A stretch of DNA of 64,000 nt, from contig JADIZB010000004.1 in assembly GCA_016705005.1 (NCBI GenBank), forward strand, positions 124,001 through 188,000, written 5' to 3'. Below are positions 8,118 to 16,918 of this stretch, in pieces (the stretch's first letter is position 1; the number at the start of each line of letters is the position of its first letter). The DNA is from Bacteroidales bacterium. GTDB lineage: Bacteria; Bacteroidota; Bacteroidia; Bacteroidales; Lentimicrobiaceae. A program made the translations under genes and the position numbers. The notes under the pieces were generated by a model that was not told the origin of the DNA, ran no database searches, and saw only the letters and a program-made list of their open reading frames with translations.

Positions 8118-9518
8118 ATGTCAGAAAAACAAAAAACCTTAAAAGAGGCCATCACCGTATCCGGTGCAGGTCTCCATACAGGCCAGGAAGTGACATTAAC
8201 TTTCAGGCCGGCTCCCGAGAATCACGGGTTTAAATTCCGCAGGATCGATTTACCCGGACAACCGGTAATAGACGCTGATGCCGATTATGTTGTTGACACT
8301 TCAAGAGGTACAAGCATTGAGCACAACGGAACCAAAGTCAGCACCATTGAGCATGTGCTGGCAGCCCTTACCGGAATGGACCTTGACAATGTATTGATCG
8401 ACATCGACTGCACCGAAACTCCTATTCTTGACGGGAGTTCGCGATTTTATGTTGAGGCCATTAAAAAATCCGGCATTATTGAGCAGAATGCTGAGAGGCA
8501 GTATTTTAAAATAACAGAGATACTCAGGTTCTCCGATCCTGAAAAGAATATTGAACTGCTGATCCTGCCCGACGACACCTACAAGGTTTCCGTCATGATA
8601 GATTATGACACCAAGGTTCTGGGTACACAAAATGCTCATTTGAGCCATATCAGCGAATTTGCAGATGAAATAGGCAATTGCAGGACATTTGTTTTCCTGC
8701 ATGAGCTGGAATATCTGATTCAGAATAACCTGATCAAAGGAGGAGACCTAAGCAATGCCATTGTTTTTGTCAACAGATTGATTGCTCAGGATGAACTGGA
8801 CAGGCTGGCCAAATTTTTTAACAAACCCAGGGTTGAGGTGCTCAAGGAAGGCATCCTCAATAACCTTGAATTGCACTTTGCCAATGAGCCGGCACGCCAC
8901 AAGCTGCTTGATGTAATCGGAGATCTTTCACTAGTAGGCATCAGGATCAAGGGACATGTTATTGCCAGCCGACCCGGACATCATGCAAACACAAGTTTTG
9001 CCCGTATTATTAAGCATCACATCAAAAATGAATTGTCGCAACCGGCCGTTCCGCAATATGATCTGAAAAAACCGCCACTTTATGATATCAATGATATCAG
9101 GAGGATTCTGCCTCACCGTCCGCCCTTTCTTCTGGTAGACAAGATTCTGAACATGAGCGATCACGATGTGGTGGGGCTCAAGAATGTGACTATGAATGAA
9201 GGCTTTTTTGTTGGACACTTTCCGGAAGAACCTGTTATGCCCGGCGTGCTTATTGTTGAAGCAATGGCGCAAACCGGCGGTATTTTTGTCCTCAGTTCTG
9301 TTCCTGATCCTGAGAATTACATTACCTATTTCATGAAGATAGAAAATGTTCGCTTCAGACAGAAAGTTGTTCCGGGTGATACCCTGATTTTTCATCTTGA
9401 GTTGATCTCACCATTCCGGAGAGGCATAAGTCACATGCGCGGTACAGCTTATGTAGGAAATAAAGTTGTTACCGAAGCCGAGCTTATGGCTCAGATTTCA
9501 AAAAAACCAACCAGCTGA
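8118..9518 (+). CDS. lpxC/fabZ: Bifunctional LpxC/FabZ: UDP-3-O-acyl-GlcNAc deacetylase and 3-hydroxyacyl-ACP dehydratase
   Basis: 466 residues from the ATG at 8118; the frame is open further upstream, but that part overlaps a promoter box and lacks family similarity. Residues 1-310 are LpxC, the committed zinc deacetylase of lipid A synthesis: STIEHVLAAL gives the first zinc His, HKLLDVIGDL the other His and Asp ligands, and GHHANT the catalytic His. Residues from about 320 are FabZ: ILPHRPPFLLVDKI, then GHFPEEPVMPGVLIVEAMAQ with the catalytic His and Glu. The fusion is characteristic of Bacteroidota. It ends 1 nt before lpxA. Confidence 0.95.
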   Translation: MSEKQKTLKEAITVSGAGLHTGQEVTLTFRPAPENHGFKFRRIDLPGQPVIDADADYVVDTSRGTSIEHNGTKVSTIEHVLAALTGMDLDNVLIDIDCTETPILDGSSRFYVEAIKKSGIIEQNAERQYFKITEILRFSDPEKNIELLILPDDTYKVSVMIDYDTKVLGTQNAHLSHISEFADEIGNCRTFVFLHELEYLIQNNLIKGGDLSNAIVFVNRLIAQDELDRLAKFFNKPRVEVLKEGILNNLELHFANEPARHKLLDVIGDLSLVGIRIKGHVIASRPGHHANTSFARIIKHHIKNELSQPAVPQYDLKKPPLYDINDIRRILPHRPPFLLVDKILNMSDHDVVGLKNVTMNEGFFVGHFPEEPVMPGVLIVEAMAQTGGIFVLSSVPDPENYITYFMKIENVRFRQKVVPGDTLIFHLELISPFRRGISHMRGTAYVGNKVVTEAELMAQISKKPTS

Positions 9519-9519
9519 T

Positions 9520-10305
9520 ATGAATCAACCTCTAGCATACGTTCATCCCCAGGCCAAAGTAGCCAAGAATACAGTGATTGAACCTTTTGTCAACATTGAG
9601 AAAAATGTTGAAATTGGCGAAGGCACCTGGATCGGGTCCAATGTAACCATTATGGAAGGCGCCAGAATAGGCAAAAACTGTAAAATATTCCCGGGGGCCG
9701 TGATTGCTGCCATCCCCCAGGACCTGAAATTCAACAATGAAGACAGCATTGTCAGAATTGGCGACAACACAGTAATCCGTGAGTTTGTTACAATCAACAG
9801 AGGGACCAAAGCCAATTATGAAACTGTAATCGGCAACAATTGCCTTCTGATGGCTTATGTGCATGTAGCCCACGACTGTGTCGTCGGTAATAATGTTATT
9901 CTGGCCAATGCAGCTACACTTGCAGGGCACATTATGGTTGATGACTGGGCTATTATCGGAGGGCTTTCGGCTGTTCATCAGTTTGTCAACATCGGTGCCC
10001 ATGTGATGATTTCGGGTGGATCCCTGGTTCGCAAAGATGTTCCTCCCTTTACAAAAGCTGCCAGAGAACCTTTATCGTATGTTGGTATCAATTCTATCGG
10101 TCTCCGCCGCAGAGGTTTTACTCCTGAAAAAATCAGCGAGATCCAGGACATTTACCGTTACATCTATCTTCGTGGTAATAATGTCAGTCAGGCGCTTGAA
10201 TATATAGAAGCTAACCTTCCGGCCACATCGGAGCGTGATGAAATCATTTCATTCATTGCCAAGTCAAGCAGGGGTATCATGAGAGGATATTCCAAACAGA
10301 TGTAA
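9520..10305 (+). CDS. lpxA: UDP-N-acetylglucosamine acyltransferase LpxA
   Basis: 261 residues, normal length. Adds the first 3-hydroxyacyl chain to the 3-OH of UDP-GlcNAc. A left-handed beta-helix of hexapeptide repeats runs from residue 1 to about 190, with catalytic His118 in VHVAHDC and the LpxA-specific AIPQDLKF and VTINRGT. The C-terminal helical domain starts at GINSIGLRRRGF. The ATG at 9520 is 1 nt after the lpxC/fabZ stop, which implies translational coupling. Confidence 0.95.
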   Translation: MNQPLAYVHPQAKVAKNTVIEPFVNIEKNVEIGEGTWIGSNVTIMEGARIGKNCKIFPGAVIAAIPQDLKFNNEDSIVRIGDNTVIREFVTINRGTKANYETVIGNNCLLMAYVHVAHDCVVGNNVILANAATLAGHIMVDDWAIIGGLSAVHQFVNIGAHVMISGGSLVRKDVPPFTKAAREPLSYVGINSIGLRRRGFTPEKISEIQDIYRYIYLRGNNVSQALEYIEANLPATSERDEIISFIAKSSRGIMRGYSKQM

Positions 10306-10362
10306 TTTAATCAGGCATTTTATAAGGCTGAACTCATTTTTAACTGCCAGAACTACATATAA

Positions 10363-11022
10363 ATGTTGGAAATAACATTAGATAACGCCGGGAAGCAATA
10401 CAATGAGGACTGGATTTTCAGCGGCCTCGGACACACATTCACCTCAGGCAGGGCAACTGTAATTCTTGGTTCCAATGGGTCCGGAAAATCAACCTTACTT
10501 CAGGTAATCTCTTCGGCCATCATGCCTACAGCAGGCAGTATCAGCTATATGCTTGAAGGAAATGTTGTTAGGCCGGAACACGCTTTCAGGTTAATGGCGA
10601 TTGCAGCTCCCTACATCGAACTTATAGAAGAATTCACGCTGACAGAGATGATTTCTTTCCACCGCAGGTTAAAACCACTGATCCGGAATATGACGGCTGT
10701 TGAACTCGTCAGGGTATGTGAACTCGAACATAGTGCAAACAAACCCCTGAAATATTTTTCTTCCGGAATGAAACAGAGACTAAAACTGGCATTGGCCATC
10801 ATGAGCGATACACCTGTTCTGCTGCTTGATGAACCGGTTTCAAATCTGGATCGTGCAGCCATTGAATGGTATAAAGATCTGGTAGATAAAAATATGCGCA
10901 ACAGACTGGTGGTAGTAAGTTCTAATTCTGTGTCGGAAGAATACGGGTTTTGTTCAGATCAGATCAGGCTTGAGGACTTTAAAAAAGCTCCTCAGCGGGA
11001 AACCATCGGCTTGCTTTATTAA
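10363..11022 (+). CDS. Orphan ABC transporter ATP-binding protein
   Basis: 219 residues. A complete nucleotide-binding domain: Walker A GSNGSGKST (about 36-44), signature FSSGMKQRLKLALAI, Walker B VLLLDEPVSNLD and a late switch region VVVSSNS where the usual H-loop His is not evident. No permease is encoded nearby. Shorter than typical LptB, it lacks a C-terminal extension. It sits between lpxA and efp, so a link with envelope lipid traffic is possible but unproven. Confidence 0.8.
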   Translation: MLEITLDNAGKQYNEDWIFSGLGHTFTSGRATVILGSNGSGKSTLLQVISSAIMPTAGSISYMLEGNVVRPEHAFRLMAIAAPYIELIEEFTLTEMISFHRRLKPLIRNMTAVELVRVCELEHSANKPLKYFSSGMKQRLKLALAIMSDTPVLLLDEPVSNLDRAAIEWYKDLVDKNMRNRLVVVSSNSVSEEYGFCSDQIRLEDFKKAPQRETIGLLY

Positions 11023-11076
11023 CAACCAGTCCTGAATATCAGTTTTCTACTCCTGAAGAATCAGAAAATTTAGTTC

Positions 11077-11105
11077 TTGTGGTTAACAAGAAATTTTTAC
11101 CTTTG
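11077..11105 (+). promoter_or_regulatory. Promoter of efp
   Basis: TTG at 11077-11079 and TACCTTTG at 11098-11105 are separated by 18 nt, a close match to the Bacteroidota vegetative promoter. The ATG follows 25 nt downstream. Confidence 0.7.
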
Positions 11106-11130
11106 CACCCTCAAAAATATACCAGATTAT

Positions 11131-11697
11131 ATGGCAACTACAGCTGATTTTAAAAATGGGCTTTGTATTGAATTCAACGGTGAGCTTTTCGCAATTGTTG
11201 AATTCCAGCATGTTAAACCCGGAAAAGGTGCTGCTTTCGTAAGAACAAAACTCAGGAACCTGAAAACAGGCAAAGTTATCCCCAATACTTTCAGTGCCGG
11301 AGTCAAGATTGATGTTGCCCGCGTTGAACGAAGGCCCTACCAGTATCTTTACAAAGATGACAACGGTTACAATTTCATGCATAGCGAAACATATGATCAG
11401 GTTTCCATAGAAGAATCCATCATCAATGCCCCCCAGTTTTTAAAAGAAGGGCAGGCAGTTGAAATCCTGTTTCATGCAGAGACTGAAACGCCGCTCAATT
11501 GTGACCTGCCACCATTTGTTGAACTTACTGTAACCTATACCGAACCCGGATTGAGGGGCGATACAGCAACCAACACCCTGAAAAAGGCAACTGTTGATAC
11601 AGGAGCAATCGTGAATGTCCCTTTGTTTATCAATGAAGGTGAACGCATTAAGGTAGATACCCGTACAAGTGACTATTCAGAAAGAGTTAAATCCTGA
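11131..11697 (+). CDS. efp: Translation elongation factor P
   Basis: 188 residues from ATG 11131; the frame extends upstream only through the promoter. EF-P rescues ribosomes stalled at polyproline. Three OB/KOW-like domains are present: KNGLCIEFNGELFAIVEF starts domain I, and the tip loop KPGKGAAFVRTKLRN carries Lys32, the position modified in other bacteria. Domain III has DTATNTLKKATVDTGA and ends RIKVDTRTSDYSERV, typical of the family. A strong terminator follows. Confidence 0.95.
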   Translation: MATTADFKNGLCIEFNGELFAIVEFQHVKPGKGAAFVRTKLRNLKTGKVIPNTFSAGVKIDVARVERRPYQYLYKDDNGYNFMHSETYDQVSIEESIINAPQFLKEGQAVEILFHAETETPLNCDLPPFVELTVTYTEPGLRGDTATNTLKKATVDTGAIVNVPLFINEGERIKVDTRTSDYSERVKS

Positions 11698-11714
11698 TTA
11701 AATCTCAATACTTT

Positions 11715-11750
11715 AAACCGGGCCTGCCATGCAAAAGCCCGGTTTTTTTT
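11715..11750 (+). terminator. Rho-independent terminator after efp
   Basis: AACCGGGC (11716-11723) pairs with GCCCGGTT (11737-11744), followed by a run of eight T. Confidence 0.85.
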
Positions 11751-11767
11751 AATGCTAACATCCGGTT

Positions 11768-12709
11768 ATGAAATTATTTCCTTCCCTCCGACTTGAAGAA
11801 ATTGCAACAATGATTGGCGCTGGATTTTCAGGTGATCCTGATTTTCAGATCAGTGGCCTTAATGAAATACACATGGTGGAAGCAGGTGACCTGACTTTTG
11901 TTGATCATCCCAAATACTATGATAAGGCCCTTCATTCAAAGGCCACCACAATATTGATCAATAAAGAAGTGGAATGTCCGGATGGCAAAGCTCTGCTGTT
12001 TCATGCAGATCCTTTTGCCGCCTATGTTTCACTTGTAAAAAAGTTCAGACCATTTGAGCCGGCATCAGCAGCGGTTTCACCATCAGCCAGTATAGGAGAA
12101 GGCACTGTTATTCAACCCAATGCTTTTGTCGGAAATCATGTAACGATCGGAAAAAACTGTATCATACATGCCAACGCCAGCATTTATGATTTTACCGAAA
12201 TCGGAGATAATGTTATTATTCACTCGGGCTCTGTCATTGGTGCCGATGCTTATTATTTCCAGCGCAAACCAGAAGGATACCGAAAGTTTGAATCCTGCGG
12301 TCGGGTTGTTATCAGCGACGATGTAGAAGTCGGAGCTCTTTGTGCTATCGACAGGGGGGTATCAGGAGACACATTCATCGGCAGGGGAACAAAATTTGAT
12401 AACCACGTCCAGGTCGGCCACGACACCTATATCGGCGCCAATTGCCTTATCGGCTCACATTGTGCTATTGCCGGTGTTACCCGGATTGAGGATGATGTTA
12501 TTCTCTGGGGAAGGGTTGTTATCAATAAAGATCTTGTTATTGGGAAAGGAGCCATTGTGCTTGCCACGTCCGGTGTTGGAAAGAATCTTGAAGGAGGAAA
12601 AACATATTTTGGCATACCAGCCGACGAAGCCAGGAAAAAATGGCGTGAACTGGCAGCTTTGCGTCAACTTCCCGCTGTACTCGAAAAACTAAATGGCCAG
12701 CTTTCCTGA
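11768..12709 (+). CDS. LpxD-like acyltransferase paralogue
   Basis: 313 residues. Same layout as LpxD: an N-terminal LpxD-type domain (SGLNEIHMVEAGDLTFVDHPKYYDKAL) and a left-handed beta-helix from about residue 100. The catalytic-type histidine is kept (His218, QVGHDT), but the second conserved His of LpxD (His278 in the copy at 7002-8024) aligns here with Asp255 in VINKDLVIG. It lies 70 nt after efp but beyond its terminator. Probably an acyltransferase on a related sugar nucleotide, or a non-canonical LpxD; the substrate is not known. I recall a second lpxD-like gene beside efp in other Bacteroidota. Confidence 0.75.
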   Translation: MKLFPSLRLEEIATMIGAGFSGDPDFQISGLNEIHMVEAGDLTFVDHPKYYDKALHSKATTILINKEVECPDGKALLFHADPFAAYVSLVKKFRPFEPASAAVSPSASIGEGTVIQPNAFVGNHVTIGKNCIIHANASIYDFTEIGDNVIIHSGSVIGADAYYFQRKPEGYRKFESCGRVVISDDVEVGALCAIDRGVSGDTFIGRGTKFDNHVQVGHDTYIGANCLIGSHCAIAGVTRIEDDVILWGRVVINKDLVIGKGAIVLATSGVGKNLEGGKTYFGIPADEARKKWRELAALRQLPAVLEKLNGQLS

Positions 12710-12726
12710 GATTCAAAGCACTTTCT

Positions 12727-13035
12727 TCATCCCATCAGAGCAATCTGACGACACCACTCATTTCTGTTTTTCATAAGGAACCTGAGCTTTTTCCCATCGG
12801 AAGTCACAAGATCAAGACCACGGGGAATCACGCTTAAAATATTGTAAAACAGTATATCCCGAATCTCTCCCGGTAAGATTTCAAAATTTTTGTGATCTTC
12901 CCCTGAATTAATCGACTTAAAATAAAGTCGCTGATTCGTCATGATCAGTTTTCCTTTTGTTTCAACAGCACCTGACGTATGAAGAGTATCAGTCGCTTTG
13001 AGGACTACTTCATTGGCTTTGAGATTTATTCGCAT
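12727..13035 (-). CDS. Small GRAM/PH-like domain protein
   Basis: 102 residues, no signal peptide. The pattern G-x-L-x-M-T-N-Q-R-L-Y-F (residues about 28-39), followed by I-x-D-I-L-F-Y-N-I-L-S-V-I-P-R-G and a final W-C-R-Q-I, fits the GRAM/PH-like fold, which binds lipid or protein. Function unknown. It points against the preceding lpxD-like gene, 17 nt apart. Confidence 0.6.
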   Translation of the reverse strand: MRINLKANEVVLKATDTLHTSGAVETKGKLIMTNQRLYFKSINSGEDHKNFEILPGEIRDILFYNILSVIPRGLDLVTSDGKKLRFLMKNRNEWCRQIALMG

Positions 13036-13260
13036 AACCTGGAAATTGTTTTAAGTACAGTGTTTAGTCAAACAAAATGCCAATTCAGTAACAAATTGAT
13101 ACTAAGATATATAAAAAACCAGTGAATGACAGACTATCTTAAAACGTTCGGTTCTGAACATAGTATTGTCCGGAAATAAACGGATTTCAATAAATCTTAT
13201 AGAATAGACGTTTATGGATGTCAGATGTTACAACCCTGAATAAAAAAAACAATACCAGGG

Positions 13261-14739
13261 TCAGGATTCGCCGGCAGGAGGGTCTGCCTTTACTTCATTT
13301 TCAGGAAGGGAACTAAAAACCTCTTCTTTATCCTTATGATAAAGATCCATGGCAACTATCATAGCAAAGAAGCCCCAGAACGGTACAGATGCTTTGTCGG
13401 TATCAAGGAAGTTGTTGAGCAGTCCGTGAATAAAATAAGTCACCAGCGCCAGAACAGAAAGCAGGCTAAATAACCTGATCTCTTTGTTTTTAGCTTTTCG
13501 ATAGACTCGGATACCGGTGATCAGAATCAGAACAATCAGTGAAAGAATACTGACAAGCCCCGGAACACCCTGTTCGGAAAGTGGTCCGATATACTCACTG
13601 TGTGCATTGCCCATATCACCTGCATTGGTACTGATAATGGTCCGTTCTTTCGATCGCTGAAAAGGGGCATAAATAAACTGGTAAGTACCAGGCCCCCATC
13701 CGAATACAGGCTTTTCGCCAAACATCCTGAAAGCCGATTGCCACCTGTTGATGCGTTCCAGATTTGATGCATCTGAAGAAATGTTATAGATCGACTGAAC
13801 GTGTTCAATGAAATTAGCCGAAGAATCCTGCTTGTTTTTCTCTAATGAATAAAGTATCTGATCCTGAAACAGGTAGAATGATGCAACCAGGATAACGATT
13901 CCTGATAAAATCCATCTGAATCTAATTTTATATACAATCAGTACCATAACAATCAATGATACAGCCACACTAACCCAGGCTGCACGGCTGAATGACAGAT
14001 AAAGGGCTCCAAGAAGTATGATGGTAACAATCAGGGCATAAAGTCTGTATGTCTTTGATTTCAGTTTATTCACCGCATATCCTGCAAAAACCGGAAGAAA
14101 GAAAGCCAGAATTCCTCCATAGGCGGTGTGATCATTATAAAAAGGCTTCATCACCCAATGGCCTTGTTTTTCAGCAAATCCGTATTCGGAATGGTGCAGG
14201 GTGGTGTATACGATTACAATGACGAGTGAGATGACATAAAGCCAGTTAAACCTGGTAATATTTCTTACATCGCGAAATAAAGCAATTCCCAGGAAATAAA
14301 AAGGAATCACAAACCACAGCCTGGCCACAAGAAATTTAAAAGAAACAAGCGGGATCTCACTGGTTATGCTCGTTATCAGTAACCAGAACAGGTTCAGGAA
14401 TATAACGATGGTCACAGGATGCCTGAGTACCTTTTTGTCGTATTGTCCGTTAAAAAGGGTTTTCAGTAAAAACACCAGCATCACGCCTACCATCAATGGT
14501 TCTGAGGGAAGGGATATTCCAATACCCAGTTCCGAATCAGCAATATTTACTGAAACAGGAACAGCCAATACAATGAGGAGAATGAGTTTATCAAGCCAGA
14601 AAATATACATCAGGCCGATCACAATAGCCAAAGGAATAAGAAAGCCCCAGTATAATTCCCTGACCAGAAAAAGTGTATTAAGCAGTATAAAGAGACCGCT
14701 TAAAAGGTAGAACCACTTGACTTTAATGTTTGCTAGCAC
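13261..14739 (-). CDS. O-antigen ligase/polymerase family membrane protein
   Basis: 492 residues from a GTG start. About ten to twelve hydrophobic segments span the protein. The large periplasmic loop before the last segments has the Wzy_C-type signature: W-G-P-G-T-Y-Q-F, then N-A-H-S-E-Y-I-G-P-L-S-E-Q-G-V-P-G-L. Such enzymes join polymerised glycan to lipid A core or polymerise repeat units. It is the last gene of a run of two Wzz-like genes and this one, so it serves the same surface polysaccharide. Ligase versus polymerase cannot be separated from sequence alone. Confidence 0.8.
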   Translation of the reverse strand: MLANIKVKWFYLLSGLFILLNTLFLVRELYWGFLIPLAIVIGLMYIFWLDKLILLIVLAVPVSVNIADSELGIGISLPSEPLMVGVMLVFLLKTLFNGQYDKKVLRHPVTIVIFLNLFWLLITSITSEIPLVSFKFLVARLWFVIPFYFLGIALFRDVRNITRFNWLYVISLVIVIVYTTLHHSEYGFAEKQGHWVMKPFYNDHTAYGGILAFFLPVFAGYAVNKLKSKTYRLYALIVTIILLGALYLSFSRAAWVSVAVSLIVMVLIVYKIRFRWILSGIVILVASFYLFQDQILYSLEKNKQDSSANFIEHVQSIYNISSDASNLERINRWQSAFRMFGEKPVFGWGPGTYQFIYAPFQRSKERTIISTNAGDMGNAHSEYIGPLSEQGVPGLVSILSLIVLILITGIRVYRKAKNKEIRLFSLLSVLALVTYFIHGLLNNFLDTDKASVPFWGFFAMIVAMDLYHKDKEEVFSSLPENEVKADPPAGES

Positions 14740-14773
14740 TTTGAGTAGTTTTGATTACAGCTCATAATCAAAA

Positions 14774-15772
14774 TTAACCCTTCGCAAGATTCTTCAATTC
14801 ATCGTTTATCTTGCGGTTCTCGATGATTGAAATAACCACTAAAGAGAAGAAAACAGAGGCGAATACGGCATATACCATAATCAGCCACCTTACAGGGAAT
14901 GTCTTTTTATCGGCTACAAAAGGTGGTGTAACTACATTGGTGAAAGTAAACTCCTTTTCTGCATCATAATACGCCTGATCGTATTTCAGCTCAAATTCTG
15001 CATAATTGTGAAGAATGTCGTTGCGTCGCTGAGTAAGAATTGCCATTTTCCCACCATTCTGCTCAAAATTCGTCTTCATGCGCAGTACGTCCTTCATATT
15101 GATATTGGTAGAGTTTGACCCATCCACTGTACGTAAGTAACCACGTGTTATTTCACGGGCCTGAGATTCATAATCAATCAGTTCGTAGTTGATACGAAGG
15201 TCCGACAATTGCTTTTCAACACTGTCGAGCTGAGCTCTTTGTTCCTGCATGGAGCGTCCAAGACTGACCACTACTTCAAAATACTTTTCACGGTGAATTT
15301 TTCTGATTTTCATATTACAAAAATCAATGATTGCCAACACCATATCTTTGGCTATCACCGGATCTGTATCCATAACCTCTATTTCAATTGACTCCCACTG
15401 CGTTTTGTTTATCTTAACATTTTCACTGTAAAGATAAGTCATGGTTGAATAGTAGTATCGGTAACTGGTATCAATGCGGTAATGCTTTGCAAGATTGAAT
15501 TTTTTAATTATACTGTCTTTGATGTCAGTTGATTGCAGCCATTGTAACATTTGTTCTGACTCACTTTCGTCGGAATAGGGAGCAATATTTGACGGATAAA
15601 CCAGGGCAAATGACTTGAATCGGGGTTTAACAAAATATGAACCTGAAAATATAAATGCAAGAAATGCTGCCACAGACGCTATGATGAGCATATGCCACTT
15701 CCATTTGATGAAAATCCTCATCAGATGAATGTTACTGAAATAATTCTCCATGGTTGGCTTAACGTTGTCCAT
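14774..15772 (-). CDS. Wzz-type chain-length determinant-like protein (second copy)
   Basis: 332 residues. Two transmembrane segments, near residues 27-48 and 288-312, bracket a periplasmic region that is largely coiled coil, the topology of polysaccharide co-polymerases. The PVRWLIMVYAVFASV segment corresponds to the P-x-x-P-x-W region before TM2. There is no C-terminal tyrosine kinase domain. Its start overlaps the stop of the upstream Wzz-like gene (TAATG, 1 nt shared), so they are translationally coupled and may form a hetero-oligomer. Confidence 0.75.
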   Translation of the reverse strand: MDNVKPTMENYFSNIHLMRIFIKWKWHMLIIASVAAFLAFIFSGSYFVKPRFKSFALVYPSNIAPYSDESESEQMLQWLQSTDIKDSIIKKFNLAKHYRIDTSYRYYYSTMTYLYSENVKINKTQWESIEIEVMDTDPVIAKDMVLAIIDFCNMKIRKIHREKYFEVVVSLGRSMQEQRAQLDSVEKQLSDLRINYELIDYESQAREITRGYLRTVDGSNSTNINMKDVLRMKTNFEQNGGKMAILTQRRNDILHNYAEFELKYDQAYYDAEKEFTFTNVVTPPFVADKKTFPVRWLIMVYAVFASVFFSLVVISIIENRKINDELKNLAKG

Positions 15773-16842
15773 TATGCTGAAATTGATTCTTCTTTTCTCT
15801 GAAAAAGTAGTTTTTTTTTTAATGTCCCCGGTTTAGCGAACTTCTCTATGCTGATAATAATCAGTACAGATATAAAAAATGCTGCAAGGGTAGCAACAAG
15901 GACGATGATCCATCTGACAGGATAAGTTTTTTTCTCAGCTTTGAAAGCGGATTCAACCACAAACTTCTGGGGAAGGTTTTCCTCTGCGTCTACTTTAGCC
16001 TCTTCATATCTCGCCTTGAGGTAGCTCAACTGTTTCTTTTCGTGTTCCAGCTGATCGCGCAATGAAACATAGGCACCGCCATATTCTGCCAAAACATTCA
16101 GACGATCTTCCAATGCCTTGATGCCTCTTGAATTGCCATGAGCAATTTCAATAGCCAGTTGCTGATTAATCATTTCAGACTGGGATTCATAATCGAAAAC
16201 CCCTGCTTCCCTGATTTTCTTTAATGAATCTTCTTTAATATTGATTTCCGATTGCAGCCTTTCATATTCCTGCTCGACAATTTCAAATCCTTTAACTGCC
16301 CTCTCACGTTGCATTGCATTTTTAGTGGAGTCAAGCAATTCAGAAATTGTATTGGCTATATCGGCAGCCATCTGAGGATCGCGGTCAAGTACAGTTATTT
16401 TAACCGCCATGAATTCGGTACGCCGAAAGGTAATGTTGCTTTCGTATTCTTTGAATAAACTTGTGTATTTGTAATCCGATGATGGATTAATTCCATAATG
16501 TTCCATCAGGTTGAACTTCTGAACAACCTTGTCGCGGATAACACTGGAACTCAGAATCTGCAGCATTTGTTCTGTTTGTTCATCTTCGCCAAACTCCAGA
16601 ATGTCAGATTTAGCCGGGGTTTGATCAGAAAGAAGCGCCTTTGAGACAGAATTACTGGAAACAGGAAATAAAACTACTGAAGATTTGTAAAGCGGTGTAA
16701 TAAAAAAGGAAGATGAAAAAATAACCGCCAGTAATGCAGCTACCAAACTAATAATTATCAGGTGTTTACGCCAGTTAAAGAGAAACATTCCGAGACTGGT
16801 CGAGTCAAAATCCCTGATTTCTGAAAGCTTATTCTCCGACAT
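15772..16842 (-). CDS. Wzz-type chain-length determinant-like protein (first copy)
   Basis: 356 residues. TM1 lies around residues 27-48 (HLIIISLVAALLAVIF) and TM2 around 313-335, preceded by KKTYPVRW. Between them are a Wzz-like beta/alpha region and long coiled coil (about 180-300). It resembles the downstream copy in layout and in motifs such as EQMLQ, Y-x-I-N/D and YPVRW. No kinase domain. Predicted role: setting chain length or guiding export of surface polysaccharide. A TACCTTTG box lies 28 nt upstream. Confidence 0.75.
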   Translation of the reverse strand: MSENKLSEIRDFDSTSLGMFLFNWRKHLIIISLVAALLAVIFSSSFFITPLYKSSVVLFPVSSNSVSKALLSDQTPAKSDILEFGEDEQTEQMLQILSSSVIRDKVVQKFNLMEHYGINPSSDYKYTSLFKEYESNITFRRTEFMAVKITVLDRDPQMAADIANTISELLDSTKNAMQRERAVKGFEIVEQEYERLQSEINIKEDSLKKIREAGVFDYESQSEMINQQLAIEIAHGNSRGIKALEDRLNVLAEYGGAYVSLRDQLEHEKKQLSYLKARYEEAKVDAEENLPQKFVVESAFKAEKKTYPVRWIIVLVATLAAFFISVLIIISIEKFAKPGTLKKKLLFQRKEESISA

Positions 16843-16870
16843 AATGGAATGCTGGTTCGTTTAAGAAGGC

Positions 16871-16878
16871 CAAAGGTA
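16871..16878 (-). promoter_or_regulatory. -7 box for the Wzz-Wzz-ligase run
   Basis: TACCTTTG on the minus strand, 28 nt before the start at 16842. No good -33 TTG is visible. Confidence 0.45.
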
Positions 16879-16918
16879 TGGAAAAAACATACTGATATGC
16901 ACCCCTGCCTATAAATAT

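Noticed and set aside
8931..9395. 154-codon open frame antisense to lpxC/fabZ
   Set aside because: Shadow of a strongly conserved bifunctional gene; no independent evidence of coding.
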